This document shows positions 24,096 to 32,800 of a stretch of DNA of 64,000 nucleotides, piece by piece. The position numbers and the translations under genes are program-made. The DNA comes from Desulfobulbaceae bacterium. GTDB taxonomy: Bacteria > Desulfobacterota > Desulfobulbia > Desulfobulbales > Desulfobulbaceae. The stretch is from contig JAABPV010000002.1 of assembly GCA_011391865.1 (NCBI GenBank), forward strand, positions 1-64,000, in the 5' to 3' direction. Positions within the stretch are counted from its first letter, which is position 1, and the number at the start of each line of letters is the position of its first letter. The notes beneath the pieces were generated by a model. It was given only the letters and a program-made list of their open reading frames with translations, was not told the origin of the DNA and did no database searches.

Positions 24096-25226
24096 TCAGC
24101 GGCGTTCTTCTTCAGAGCGAGCAGCGAGGAACCCGGCGAGCAGGCCGGTCAGGCGTTTGCTGGGAATGAGGAAGCCGTCATGGCCGCTGTCTGCTTGGAT
24201 CTCGCAGAAGCTGACGTTGATGCTGTTCTTTTTCAGCAGCCTGACCAGCTCCTTGGACTGATACGTGGGATAGAGCCAGTCTGAGGAAAAGGAAGTGACA
24301 AGGACATGCACGCCAGCGTCGGCCATGCGGGTCAGCGTGCCGCTGTCCACGGCGGTGAAGTCGAAGTAGTCGGCGGCTTTGGTGATGTAGAGCAGTGAGT
24401 TTGCGTCAAAGCGACGGACGAACTTTTCTCCCTGATAGTGCAGGTAGCTCTCGACCTCGAAGTTAGCGTTGAAGTCATAGGAAAACGAGCAGCGGCCTTG
24501 CAGTCTCCTACCGAATTTGCGGCGCATCGCCTCATCGGACAGATAGGTGACATGACCGATCATCCGCGCCACCGCCAAACCCAGTTCCGGTGCTTCTCCG
24601 TCGTAGTATCGTCCCTGCCGCCACTTGGGATCTGTCATGATCGCCTGCCGGGCTATCTCGTTGAAAGCAATAGCCAGAGCGGAATGCCGGGCAGTGGTTG
24701 CCAGCAGCACTGCCGAAGCCACGGCCTCCGGGTAGCTGGCGCACCATTGCAGGGCCTGCATCCCGCCCATCGAGCCGCCGACCACGGCCAGCACTCGGCT
24801 GATGCCAAGATGGTCGAGGAGCATCTTCTGCGCCCGCACCATGTCTTTGATCGTGACCACGGGAAAGTCCATGCCGTAAGGCTGGCCGGTAGCCGGATTA
24901 ACGGACGACGGCCCAGTGCTGCCCATGCAGCCGCCGATGATGTTACTGCATAGGACGAAATACTTGCGCGTGTCTATGCCCTTGCCTGGCCCGATCATGA
25001 ATTCCCACCAGCCAGCCTCTTGGGCCTTGCTGTCGCCGCCCGTATGGCTGGCAACGTGCGAGTCGCCGGAAAAGGCATGGAGAACAAGGATGACGTTGTC
25101 CTTCTGCGGACTCAGCTCGCCCCAGGTCTCGTAGGCCAGCGTGATCGGGCCAAGCCCTGCGCCGCACTCGACCGGCATCAGTCCGGGCGGTTCAGCAAAG
25201 GTGAAGTCTTGCTTGGAGCCGTTCAC
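24096..25226 (-). CDS. metX: Homoserine O-acetyltransferase
   Basis: About 376 aa. Alpha/beta-hydrolase with the nucleophile elbow 'VVGGSMGGMQALQW' (catalytic Ser), the catalytic Asp in 'FSSDWLYP' and His in 'DSGHDGFL'; also 'SGDSHVASH', 'NIIGGCMGSTGP' and 'RVARMIGHVTYLS'-like segments of MetX. It acetylates homoserine with acetyl-CoA, the first committed step to methionine. I prefer the GTG at 25226 because GGAGG lies 8 bases upstream; an in-frame GTG at 25241 would add five residues. Confidence 0.92.
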   Translation of the reverse strand: MNGSKQDFTFAEPPGLMPVECGAGLGPITLAYETWGELSPQKDNVILVLHAFSGDSHVASHTGGDSKAQEAGWWEFMIGPGKGIDTRKYFVLCSNIIGGCMGSTGPSSVNPATGQPYGMDFPVVTIKDMVRAQKMLLDHLGISRVLAVVGGSMGGMQALQWCASYPEAVASAVLLATTARHSALAIAFNEIARQAIMTDPKWRQGRYYDGEAPELGLAVARMIGHVTYLSDEAMRRKFGRRLQGRCSFSYDFNANFEVESYLHYQGEKFVRRFDANSLLYITKAADYFDFTAVDSGTLTRMADAGVHVLVTSFSSDWLYPTYQSKELVRLLKKNSINVSFCEIQADSGHDGFLIPSKRLTGLLAGFLAARSEEERR

Positions 25227-25335
25227 AGCAGCCGCCTCCACATTTTTTGTTTACTTCTGCACTGCAACATGATAAGAGAAAGGGCAGCCCGGCAGCCTGC
25301 CGGAACATGATTATTACTTAAAAAAGGAAGGAAGC

Positions 25336-25584
25336 ATGAAGATCAGAACGTTTCACCGCACCTGCGCCATCATCTTTTCACCGCTGTTTCTGTTCTCATC
25401 CCTCGGCGGCGCGTTTCTGCTGTTCAGAAAAGCAGGGCTGTACGAGAAAGAAATCAAAGAGCTTGCCGTCTCGTTCCACACATGGGAGGTACTCCCAGTG
25501 CCTTACATCGGCCTGATCCTTGCCCTCGGCCTGTTTGCTGTGACGCTCAGCGGCATCATTCTCTTCTTCAACAGACGAGCCTGA
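25336..25584 (+). CDS. Small membrane protein, PepSY-TM-like
   Basis: 82 aa with two predicted membrane helices (about residues 9-28 and 55-76). 'FHRTCAIIFSPLFLFSSLGG' and 'LLFRKAGLYEKEIKEL...HTWE' resemble the short PepSY-associated TM proteins often found next to respiratory or metal-uptake genes. The start has GGAAGGAAGC upstream. No partner genes are nearby, so a function cannot be assigned. Confidence 0.75.
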   Translation: MKIRTFHRTCAIIFSPLFLFSSLGGAFLLFRKAGLYEKEIKELAVSFHTWEVLPVPYIGLILALGLFAVTLSGIILFFNRRA

Positions 25585-25742
25585 TCCGACAGGATGGCAC
25601 TCCCTCTTCATGGGGGGATGTAGGGCATCGTCTTAAACTATGCGCCCTCATGTCCAGCCTGTCAAGCGCAAGCGGACAGCGGCGCAGCGATTCCCCTTGC
25701 TGCGGCTGCTTGAAGCACCGCCCGCTGCTGGACAGCCTCAGG

Positions 25743-25855
25743 GCGCAAGTGCTTGCTCATCACGCGAGCAAGTACTTGCCCGTTATGCGAGCAACTACTT
25801 GCTCATGATACGAGCAAGCGCTTGCTCGTTCTACGGGCAAGTGCTTGCTGATGTG
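25743..25855. repeat. Palindromic array C: 5 units of 23 bp
   Basis: The CAAG core bases fall at 25746, 25769, 25792, 25815 and 25838, exactly 23 bp apart. The core is GAGCAAGTACTTGCTC; one unit is the perfect 16-bp palindrome GAGCAAGCGCTTGCTC. Spacers are about 7 bp and variable. It lies between the convergent small membrane protein gene and the DUF4340 gene, and its hairpins could terminate both. Confidence 0.9.
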
Positions 25856-25921
25856 CTGTAGATGAGGGAGGTGCCGGGGCGACCACAAGGATCGCACCGG
25901 CGATGGAGGGCAGTTACACGA

Positions 25922-26839
25922 TCAGGGGGCTACAGCCTTGGTCAGCAGCTCCGCCCGCTTCAGCTTGAGCAGCTCTTCGGCCTGCCAGCTACCGATCTTG
26001 AAGTGCAGCTCGCTGGAGGACATCTTCAGCACGTACTGCTTCTCATCCTGCTTGGCCAAGGCGAAGCTCAGTGCTGCGCCGTCGTTCTTGGTGGCTGTGA
26101 ACTGAAGGGCCGGAGCCTGCTGGAAAAGCGGCGCGGCCTTGGCTGGATCGAGCACGCCCTGCACGTTCAGGCCGGTGAGCTGATCAAGGGCCTTGGCTAA
26201 CTTGGCCGGATCAGCCTCGCCGCCCTCCAGCTTCCAGTCCTTGTCCTGCCGGACCAGCACGATGTCCGCCAGCGTGATCTTGGCCAGCTCGTCACGCTTG
26301 AGGCGGCCAAGGCTCTTGTCTAACCACTTGTCCGCGTCAGCCTCTGCCTCATAGCCGCTGAGAGGGATGCTGAAGACCTCGTCTTTACCAGCCAGCCGGG
26401 CGTAGCTCTGGCGAAAGCCTGCCGCGCCGCCGAGGTAGAACTCAGCGGCAGCAGTCCCACCCGCTTTGAAGACAATGCGCCGCTCGAATTGATCATCAGC
26501 GGTCTTGAAGCGGCGGGCCGCCTCTTTAGTCGCTGCCACAGCCAGTCCCTGCTTGGCTCCGGCGGCCTTGCGCAGCAGCTCCTCCACCTGGCCGCTCTCT
26601 GCTGGGGCGGAATAGGCTTCGCGCAGCAGCCAGGCCGCGCCATCCTTCTCGATGGTCAGGGTCTTGCCGTCGCCCGTGCTGATGACAACAGCGGTGATCT
26701 TGGCCGGATCAAAGCTCAGGAAGGGAGCCTCCGGCGGGGCCGCGTTCAGGCCGGAGCCGCTGCGGAGCTGGACAAAGACCGCCAGAGCAATCTGCGCCGC
26801 CAGCAGCGCGGTAGCAATGATGATAACACGTTTCAGCAT
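25922..26839 (-). CDS. DUF4340-domain envelope protein of the Gld-like ABC set
   Basis: 305 aa. One N-terminal membrane anchor (about residues 4-24) precedes a soluble domain with 'KTLTIEKDGAAWLLREAYSA' and repeated 'WKLEGGEADPAKLAKALDQL' elements, typical of DUF4340. These proteins occur downstream of GldG-type genes. The start overlaps the end of the GldFG gene by 7 bp, so this is one operon with the transporter. The domain probably sits on the outer face of the membrane; its precise role is unknown. Confidence 0.82.
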   Translation of the reverse strand: MLKRVIIIATALLAAQIALAVFVQLRSGSGLNAAPPEAPFLSFDPAKITAVVISTGDGKTLTIEKDGAAWLLREAYSAPAESGQVEELLRKAAGAKQGLAVAATKEAARRFKTADDQFERRIVFKAGGTAAAEFYLGGAAGFRQSYARLAGKDEVFSIPLSGYEAEADADKWLDKSLGRLKRDELAKITLADIVLVRQDKDWKLEGGEADPAKLAKALDQLTGLNVQGVLDPAKAAPLFQQAPALQFTATKNDGAALSFALAKQDEKQYVLKMSSSELHFKIGSWQAEELLKLKRAELLTKAVAP

Positions 26840-29748
26840 GATGCAGTCCTCCTTGCCAGCGGCCCCAGCAGCTCCAGCTCCGCCCGCCTGCTGCGCCGCC
26901 GCCAGCTCATTTTGATCAGCCAGACCGCTGCCAAGCCAAGCAGGGCCAAGCCGTAGTTGAGATATTCCACGAACTGCTGCCCCTGCTTGCTGATCGGGTG
27001 GAGCGGGCGGGAAAAGTGGCTCCGGCCTCGAATGGCAAGCAGGCCCCGGTCTTCCAGCGACCAGTCCACGGCGTTGGCCGCAAGCTGCACCGGCGCAAGG
27101 TAGTTAGTGCGCGTCACGCTGGAGCTGATGCCGAGGATGGTATCACTAAGGAAGCTGTCCGAGGCGAAGAGGATGATCCGGGCACTGTCCGGCGATTTGT
27201 CGATCTGGCGGATGATCACCCGTTCCTCTTTCTCCTTCTTGTCTTCTGCGCCGTCCTCTGGCTTCGGCTCTTCCTTCTCCTCCTGCTTGAGCAGGGGCGA
27301 GGGCTTGCCTGTGAAGTAGGAGGAGAAACTGCCTTCCACCGCTGCGGCCAAGAGCTGGCGGCCCTGCTTGCTCTCATCCGTCGGGAAGCCCAGTCGAGGA
27401 TGCAGAACGAAGTCCGGCTGAATGCCTGTGGCAGCGGAGACCCAGCTTTTGGCCGAGCTTTCGAGCAGACGGACGACCTTGCGGCCCTTGCTCTTCTCCG
27501 CGTTGATCTCTATAGGCGAGGCCCAGTTCATGGTCAGCTGATTGAGGCCGCCGGTCAGGCCGCTCTCTTGGTTCATGCCGTCCGGGCGGATGTCAACAAA
27601 GTAAGGGTACTTGACTAACCGGATTTCCTGCACAGTGAAGCCGCCGAGATTGCGTTCGGCAGGCACCGGGAAGGGGCTGTTCTGCGGATCAAGCACCAGC
27701 TCTTGGCGCAAGCTAAGGCCGTGATGCGCCAGCCAGTCCTCCAAGCCAGTCTTGCGCGGGTTAAGGGACAGCTCGCCCTCGAAGCTGACCTTGTAGGGCG
27801 AGGCCGCGATCAGCACCGTGCCGCCCTGCATCAGAAACTGATCCACGGCGAAGAGCCGCTTCTCATCCAGCTCCTCCGGCCCAGCGAGCACCAGCAGATC
27901 GGCCTCTGTCGGCACCTGGCCTTTGCTCAGGTCTGCGTCCTTGACCACATGATCTTGCGAGAGCACGTCGCGCAGGGCGGAGAACTGAAGGCCTTGGCCC
28001 GGCATCCCGAACTGCGGCATAGGCGGTGCGCCTTCCGGCACGCTCAGAGCCAGAGTCTTGGCAAAGCCGCTGGCGAAGCGCTTGATGCCTGCCTGCAAAG
28101 ACTGCTTCAGGCTCTCCTTGTTCATATCCTCAGGCAGCGGGATCTCAATGATTTGCTCGCCGCTGGCTAAGGTGATGTAGAACCAGAAGGTGTTCTGATC
28201 GAACAGGCTGGCGGTCATGGGCCGGAAGCCGTACTCGTCACGGATGGTCTTGGCGACCTTGCCGCCGTCCGCCTCTGGGTCAAGCAGGCTGGAGCGGAAG
28301 CGTCCCTTGCCCTGCCCTTCCAGCTCGTTGGTTAAGGCAAGCAGCTCGGCCTTCAGCGTGCGCAGCTCTTCCGGCAGCAGTTCGTCCGGGGAGACATAGC
28401 CGGTCAGGGTCAGCGGTTTGCTGATCGAGCTGAAGAGATCGCCGCCGCCTTGGTAGCTGTAGAGCACCTTCTTGATCGCCCGCGTGATGTCGTATTCAGG
28501 ATTGCGCAGCTCAACCTCCAAGCTCTGCTCGTGCTGGGCCTTGACCTCAATCAGATCGCGGAAGCCAAGGGTCTCAAACTGATCGCCATAGCGCACGAGG
28601 ATGTCAAAGTAGGAGTTGGTGACAGCGGCCTGATACTTGCTCGCGGTCTGGAAGGGCACAGGCTTGATGCCGTACTGCTGCCCGGCCTCCTGCTCCAGCG
28701 AGGCGTTCTCTGCCGGATCAACGAACTCCACCCGCACCTTGCCGTTGCCAGCCACGGCGTATTCCTCCAGCAGGTCGCGTAGGCGCGGCACTAACGGGGC
28801 TAAAAGCGGATGCGTCTGGGCGGAGAAATAGCCCCGGATCAGCAGCGGCTCGCGGAGCTGGCCAAGATAGCTGCGGGTCGCGTCCGAGATGGAGTAGATG
28901 CTGCCCTCGGTCATGTCAGCGCGGAGACTACCGAGCGGGGCCAGCCAGAAGTTGGCGGCGAGGAAGTTCGCTGTCAGCAGACCGCAGGCAAGCTGCCAGC
29001 TGCGGTGGCGGCTGCTGGACGGATTGCCTGCCCAGCGGACTTTCTCCAAACCGTAGATGTTCAGGCTGAGGAAGATGCCGGTCAGGCAGAGGTAGTAGTA
29101 GATGTCGCGCAGGTCTATCACGCCGCGAGTGATGGAGCGGAAACGCGAGCCGGAGCCGAGCAGCTGGAGCAGCTCCGCGCCCCGGTTGCCGGTCAGGGCG
29201 GTGAGGGTGTCTGAGCCGATGAGGTAGAGCAGGCCGCAGATCAGGGTGGTGACAATCAGGCTGACGATCTGGCTCTCTGATTTGATACTGACAAAGAGGC
29301 CCACCGCGATGTAGGCCGAAGCCAAGCAGAGCGCGGCCACATAGCCGCCAAAGACCGGCCCCCAGTCTAACGGGCCAAGCAGGCTGACGGTGATGGTCAG
29401 CGGCAGGGTCAGCAGCAAGGCTAAAGCGGCCAAGGCGAGGCAGGCGAGGAACTTGCCCAGCACCAGCACGGCAGGCTGCACCGGCGCAGTAAGCAGGAAT
29501 TCCAAGGTGCCTGCACGCCGCTCCTCAGCCCAAATCCGCATGGTGACAGCGGCGGCTAAGAAAATGAGCAGCACCGGCATCCACTCGAAGAGCGGACGCA
29601 GCTCAGTGATGTTGCGGACAAAGAATGTCTCCACCCAGAAAAAGGCGAAGAGCGCGGCGGCAAGGAAGGCTCCAAGCACGACAAAGGCCGCCGGGCTACT
29701 GAAAAAAGCCCCGAATTCCTTCCGGGCGATGCGGATCAACGTGTTCAT
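26833..29748 (-). CDS. ABC-2 permease fused to GldG-like auxiliary protein
   Basis: 971 aa from MNTLIRIARKEFGAFFSSPA. The first 270 residues are an ABC-2 permease with six helices ('EERRAGTLEFLLTAPV' is the typical cytoplasmic loop), corresponding to GldF. The rest is a GldG-type extracytoplasmic domain ('LREPLLIRGYFSAQTHPLLA', 'LVLAGPEELDEKRLFAVDQF', 'ILFASDSFLSDTILG') ending in a C-terminal helix at about 940. An acidic/lysine-rich linker lies near residue 860. Elsewhere GldF and GldG are separate proteins; here they are one chain. The longer frame from 29844 has no support. Confidence 0.88.
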   Translation of the reverse strand: MNTLIRIARKEFGAFFSSPAAFVVLGAFLAAALFAFFWVETFFVRNITELRPLFEWMPVLLIFLAAAVTMRIWAEERRAGTLEFLLTAPVQPAVLVLGKFLACLALAALALLLTLPLTITVSLLGPLDWGPVFGGYVAALCLASAYIAVGLFVSIKSESQIVSLIVTTLICGLLYLIGSDTLTALTGNRGAELLQLLGSGSRFRSITRGVIDLRDIYYYLCLTGIFLSLNIYGLEKVRWAGNPSSSRHRSWQLACGLLTANFLAANFWLAPLGSLRADMTEGSIYSISDATRSYLGQLREPLLIRGYFSAQTHPLLAPLVPRLRDLLEEYAVAGNGKVRVEFVDPAENASLEQEAGQQYGIKPVPFQTASKYQAAVTNSYFDILVRYGDQFETLGFRDLIEVKAQHEQSLEVELRNPEYDITRAIKKVLYSYQGGGDLFSSISKPLTLTGYVSPDELLPEELRTLKAELLALTNELEGQGKGRFRSSLLDPEADGGKVAKTIRDEYGFRPMTASLFDQNTFWFYITLASGEQIIEIPLPEDMNKESLKQSLQAGIKRFASGFAKTLALSVPEGAPPMPQFGMPGQGLQFSALRDVLSQDHVVKDADLSKGQVPTEADLLVLAGPEELDEKRLFAVDQFLMQGGTVLIAASPYKVSFEGELSLNPRKTGLEDWLAHHGLSLRQELVLDPQNSPFPVPAERNLGGFTVQEIRLVKYPYFVDIRPDGMNQESGLTGGLNQLTMNWASPIEINAEKSKGRKVVRLLESSAKSWVSAATGIQPDFVLHPRLGFPTDESKQGRQLLAAAVEGSFSSYFTGKPSPLLKQEEKEEPKPEDGAEDKKEKEERVIIRQIDKSPDSARIILFASDSFLSDTILGISSSVTRTNYLAPVQLAANAVDWSLEDRGLLAIRGRSHFSRPLHPISKQGQQFVEYLNYGLALLGLAAVWLIKMSWRRRSRRAELELLGPLARRTASC

Positions 29749-29767
29749 TTCGTAGTCTTCCTCCGGT

Positions 29768-30682
29768 TCAGCGGCTGATCTCAGCAAACACTGTTTCCAG
29801 CGTTCTAGTCTCGAAATGCAGGCCATAGAGCGGCCAGCCTTCACGGCAGACCGCTTGCGCAGCAGCTGCGGCTGCCTTGCGGCTGTCCGCGCCCGGCTTC
29901 AGCTCCAGCTCGAAGCGTTCCGGCCCGGTTTGTTCGGCCTTGGCGGTCAGCGGTAGTGAGCTGAGCTGCTGCGTCGCCTTGCTTGGCTCGGCCTTGCAGT
30001 TCACGATCAGTCGCCCGCTGCTCCGCCGCAGCTCGTCCAAGCGGGAGTCCAAGGCCACCTTGCCGTTCTTAATGATGATCACCCGCCCGCAGACAGCCTG
30101 CACCTCCTGCAAGATATGAGTGGAGATGATCACTGTGGCGGTCTTGGCCAGCTCGGCGATTAGGCCGCGCATCTGGAGGATTTGGGTGGGATCAAGGCCG
30201 TTGGTCGGCTCGTCAAGAATGAGGATTTCCGGTTTGTGCAGAATGGCTTGAGCCACGCCGACCCGCTGCCGCCAGCCACGCGAGAGGGTGGAGATCAGCT
30301 CTGTAGCCTTTTCAGCCAAAGCCGTGCGCTCCACTGCCTCGCGGATCAGGCTAGGCCGTTCGCGTTCTGGCACGCCATGCAAAGCCGCGCAGTAGTCGAG
30401 ATAGCCAAGGATGGTCATCTCAGGATAGACCGGACAGTTTTCCGGCAGATAGCCGATCTTGCCCTGCGCCGCCTGTCGCTCGGCAGCGATGTCCAGCCCG
30501 CCAATGCGCACCCAGCCCGCGCTGGCCTCAAGGTAGCCGGTCATCATTTTCATGATCGTGGTCTTGCCCGCGCCGTTGTGGCCGAGCAGACCGACGATCT
30601 CTCCGGGCGTGATCTCAAAGGAGACCCCGTCCACTGCCGTGAAGTCGCCGTATTTTCTGGTCAGATTTGCAACATAGATCAT
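29768..30682 (-). CDS. ABC transporter ATPase (GldA-like)
   Basis: 304 aa from MIYVANLTRKYGDFTAVDGV. Walker A GHNGAGKTT near residue 37, signature 'LSRGWRQRVGVAQA' near 133, Walker B 'ILILDEPTNGLDP' near 154 and the switch 'STHILQEV' near 188. A C-terminal 80-residue domain is of the type seen in NosF/GldA ATPases. With the permease-GldG fusion and DUF4340 protein downstream it completes a Gld-like exporter. The family is linked to gliding in Bacteroidetes, but it is widespread in non-gliding bacteria. Confidence 0.9.
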   Translation of the reverse strand: MIYVANLTRKYGDFTAVDGVSFEITPGEIVGLLGHNGAGKTTIMKMMTGYLEASAGWVRIGGLDIAAERQAAQGKIGYLPENCPVYPEMTILGYLDYCAALHGVPERERPSLIREAVERTALAEKATELISTLSRGWRQRVGVAQAILHKPEILILDEPTNGLDPTQILQMRGLIAELAKTATVIISTHILQEVQAVCGRVIIIKNGKVALDSRLDELRRSSGRLIVNCKAEPSKATQQLSSLPLTAKAEQTGPERFELELKPGADSRKAAAAAAQAVCREGWPLYGLHFETRTLETVFAEISR

Positions 30683-30981
30683 TGTAGTTCCGCTGGCTGA
30701 GGTTGATGAAATGCAAGCCGGAGACACAATAAACTCAGCGGAGGAAAAATCAAGAGGGGATGGGGCGAGTTTTTAGGTGTTCATGCTCCTGCCAAAGAGT
30801 GCGACAAGCTGCGAATCGCCGGAGGTGAGGGATGGGATCATTCTCTGCTGGATGATCAGCGTCATTGCCAAAAACAGGAACGTCCACGCTGGTGTTTTCC
30901 TGCGTCGTGCCGTTGTCGTCAGCAGCAGCGGGTTGTCTTCAGTGGCATCATAGTCATTGTCCTGCCCTTTGGTTTTTAAGA
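30683..30981. other. Intergenic stretch, no supported feature
   Basis: 300 bp between the start of the GldA-like gene and the stop of the first HU-like gene, both on the minus strand. It should hold the promoter of the ABC operon, but I cannot pick a convincing -35/-10 pair. A minus-strand frame reading 'TARRRKTPAWTFLFLAMTL' has no acceptable start codon and is not called. Confidence 0.4.
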
Positions 30982-32028
30982 TCAGGCACCGCCGAACTGA
31001 GCCATATTGCAGACCTCCAGAACATATCGTCCATGTGCCAGCAGAAAATTACGCAGAGCAGCATAAGCTGCGGCATTGGCAACATGCAGTCTGACATCAA
31101 CAGAAAGGCCGGGCAGGACAATGTTTCCGCCTTCGGGAGGCACAGTGACCGGAGGCCCCATTTCACCGATGTACGGGCCGATTGCCAATGTGATCGTATT
31201 GTCCGGCTTCAATATTGCCTCAACGCGGCAATCCTCAGCTGGCGCATTGTGCTTCACAGCCTGGACAGTACCTGTCGCGTCAGCACCGGCAACAAACATC
31301 TCAAGCTGATCAGCCGCGATAAAATTCATGCTTCTCACGTACTCATAAGATCCCTCCCGGATGGTGCCGTTCGGGGTGTATCTGTTCCGGCAGAGGATGG
31401 TCTTCTCGACATTCGGAGACGCAGCAGGTGCTTCGCCGAAATCAGCAGTGATGATCACGTTTGACGGGTCATTGAGAGCAATCTTGTCCTGCTCGATCTC
31501 ATTGTCATTGGCATCAACCAAGAAGATTCCTAAATCCTCGTCATCAGCATCAAAACCAAGAAATTTCCCAGACAGGCGGAACGGATAGTCCTGACGGATA
31601 TAACGTGGGTATTGCGTGTTTGTCTCATATCCTGTGACTATTTGAGGGGATTTTGCAGGATAACCGAGCCGTTTGTACGTCGCGATGTCTTGGACAGCCC
31701 GGTTTAACTGCCTCGATATTTTGGCCGCCACTGTCACCGCATCAGGCGGAATGTCATCGGTCGGAAGGTCCAAACGCACTTGGAGGCGCGGCATGAAGGA
31801 GACGAAATTCTTTAATTTGACGAACTTGCCGTCGGCAACCTGCTCCGTGACAACCTGCTGCAAGTTCTGTAGAACTGTCTTGGCCTGCGCAGCGGTGATT
31901 GACGGATTCAGAAGGTGAATAAATTCAGCGATCTCATCATCGCCAAGTGTGTCTTCCGCAGTTGTCTGACAGCTGTATGAAGGGGGCGTGGTGAGTTTGT
32001 TCTCTCTGACATAGTATCCAACCGGCAT
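30982..32028 (-). CDS. HU/IHF-like domain protein, paralogue 1
   Basis: 348 aa. The N-terminal ~130 residues look like a histone-like HU fold: 'ITAAQAKTVLQNLQQVVTEQ' (helices) and 'DGKFVKLKNFVSFMPRLQVR' (beta-strand and arm). The rest consists of two beta-rich domains, with 'PFRLSGKFLGFDADDEDLGI' in the middle and 'GNIVLPGLSVDVRL' near the end. It resembles the DUF4469/HU fusions of some bacteria, though I am not certain of the family name. The gene at 54803 has the same order of elements and a similar C-terminus, so they are paralogues. AGGAGGT precedes the ATG; palindromic array D lies just upstream. Confidence 0.7.
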   Translation of the reverse strand: MPVGYYVRENKLTTPPSYSCQTTAEDTLGDDEIAEFIHLLNPSITAAQAKTVLQNLQQVVTEQVADGKFVKLKNFVSFMPRLQVRLDLPTDDIPPDAVTVAAKISRQLNRAVQDIATYKRLGYPAKSPQIVTGYETNTQYPRYIRQDYPFRLSGKFLGFDADDEDLGIFLVDANDNEIEQDKIALNDPSNVIITADFGEAPAASPNVEKTILCRNRYTPNGTIREGSYEYVRSMNFIAADQLEMFVAGADATGTVQAVKHNAPAEDCRVEAILKPDNTITLAIGPYIGEMGPPVTVPPEGGNIVLPGLSVDVRLHVANAAAYAALRNFLLAHGRYVLEVCNMAQFGGA

Positions 32029-32121
32029 GGGGAACCTCCTGATAAGAAATGATTATTCTTTACGGAAAGAGATGAATACATGCATTGACACATGCGGATT
32101 TTTTGCGAATCAAAAGCCTGC

Positions 32122-32320
32122 CCTTCTATGTACTAAAAAGTCTCCCTTTTGAGATATAAGAACCTCCTTTTTGAGATATAGAATGGAGGTTTCTTGATAG
32201 GTAGAAGCCAGGGCTTTTGATAGGAAAAGCCGATGCCTTCTGACAGGCAAAATCTACGCCTTTTGACAGGCAAAACCTACGCCTTTTGGAAGGCAAAATC
32301 TCTGCTGTTTGTCAGCTCAT
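32122..32320. repeat. Imperfect palindromic array D: about 8 units of 22-23 bp
   Basis: Phased cores begin near 32144, 32166, 32189, 32212, 32235, 32258, 32281 and 32304. The best-preserved units read TGCCTTNTGACAGGCAAAA, with 5-bp arms TGCCT/AGGCA; leftward units drift to CCTTTTGAGATA. Spacing stays at 22-23 bp despite this drift. The array lies about 100-290 bp upstream of the HU-like gene, between it and the tRNA-Leu gene. From there to the tRNA terminator (32321-32565) I see no further feature. Confidence 0.75.
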
Positions 32321-32565
32321 ACATAGGTTGCGGGTGAGCGGAACGAACCCCACCTGTCCGACTCGCCTTATTCTCGTTCGGTTTTGCGGCCCAAGAAAAG
32401 GCGGCAAGGACTTGCAGCAGCGTTTTCATTGCTTGTATTGCTGCTTCAATGAAGCATTAAAATTTACAGGCTCTTAATCATCCTGTCAACAAAAAAAGTA
32501 TTCATATCAGCCTAATCAGTAACAGTTATTCTTCCTGTGCAAGACGAGAGCATAGGAAGAAAAGA

Positions 32566-32600
32566 CAAAGAAAAACCCGCTAACCTGTTAAGGTTGCGGG
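32566..32600 (-). terminator. Intrinsic terminator of tRNA-Leu
   Basis: On the minus strand the stem CCCGCAACC/GGTTaGCGGG (one bulged base) is followed by TTTTTCTTT. It begins about 40 bp past the 3' end of the tRNA gene and has all the elements of a rho-independent terminator. Confidence 0.85.
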
Positions 32601-32638
32601 CTTTATCGGACAATCGCGGAAGCGAATGGACTGCTTTA

Positions 32639-32727
32639 TGGTGCCCGGAACGAGAATCGAACTCGTACAGCTGCGAAGAGCCGAGGGATTTTAAGTCCCT
32701 TGCGTCTACCTGTTCCGCCATCCGGGC
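32639..32727 (-). tRNA. tRNA-Leu (anticodon UAA), CCA encoded
   Basis: Reading the minus strand: acceptor stem GCCCGGA/TCCGGGC, D-arm, an anticodon arm with GGGACT-TAA-AATCCC, a long class-II variable arm, and a T-arm with GTTCGATTC. The gene ends in an encoded CCA. The long variable arm and TAA anticodon identify leucine. It reads UUA codons (and UUG by wobble). Confidence 0.96.
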
Positions 32728-32800
32728 GGTGAAGAACTTTGCCGCAGAGCTTACCGCCTGTCCGCCCTTTTGTCAAGAGAGCGGACAGGCGCGGCGGGCA

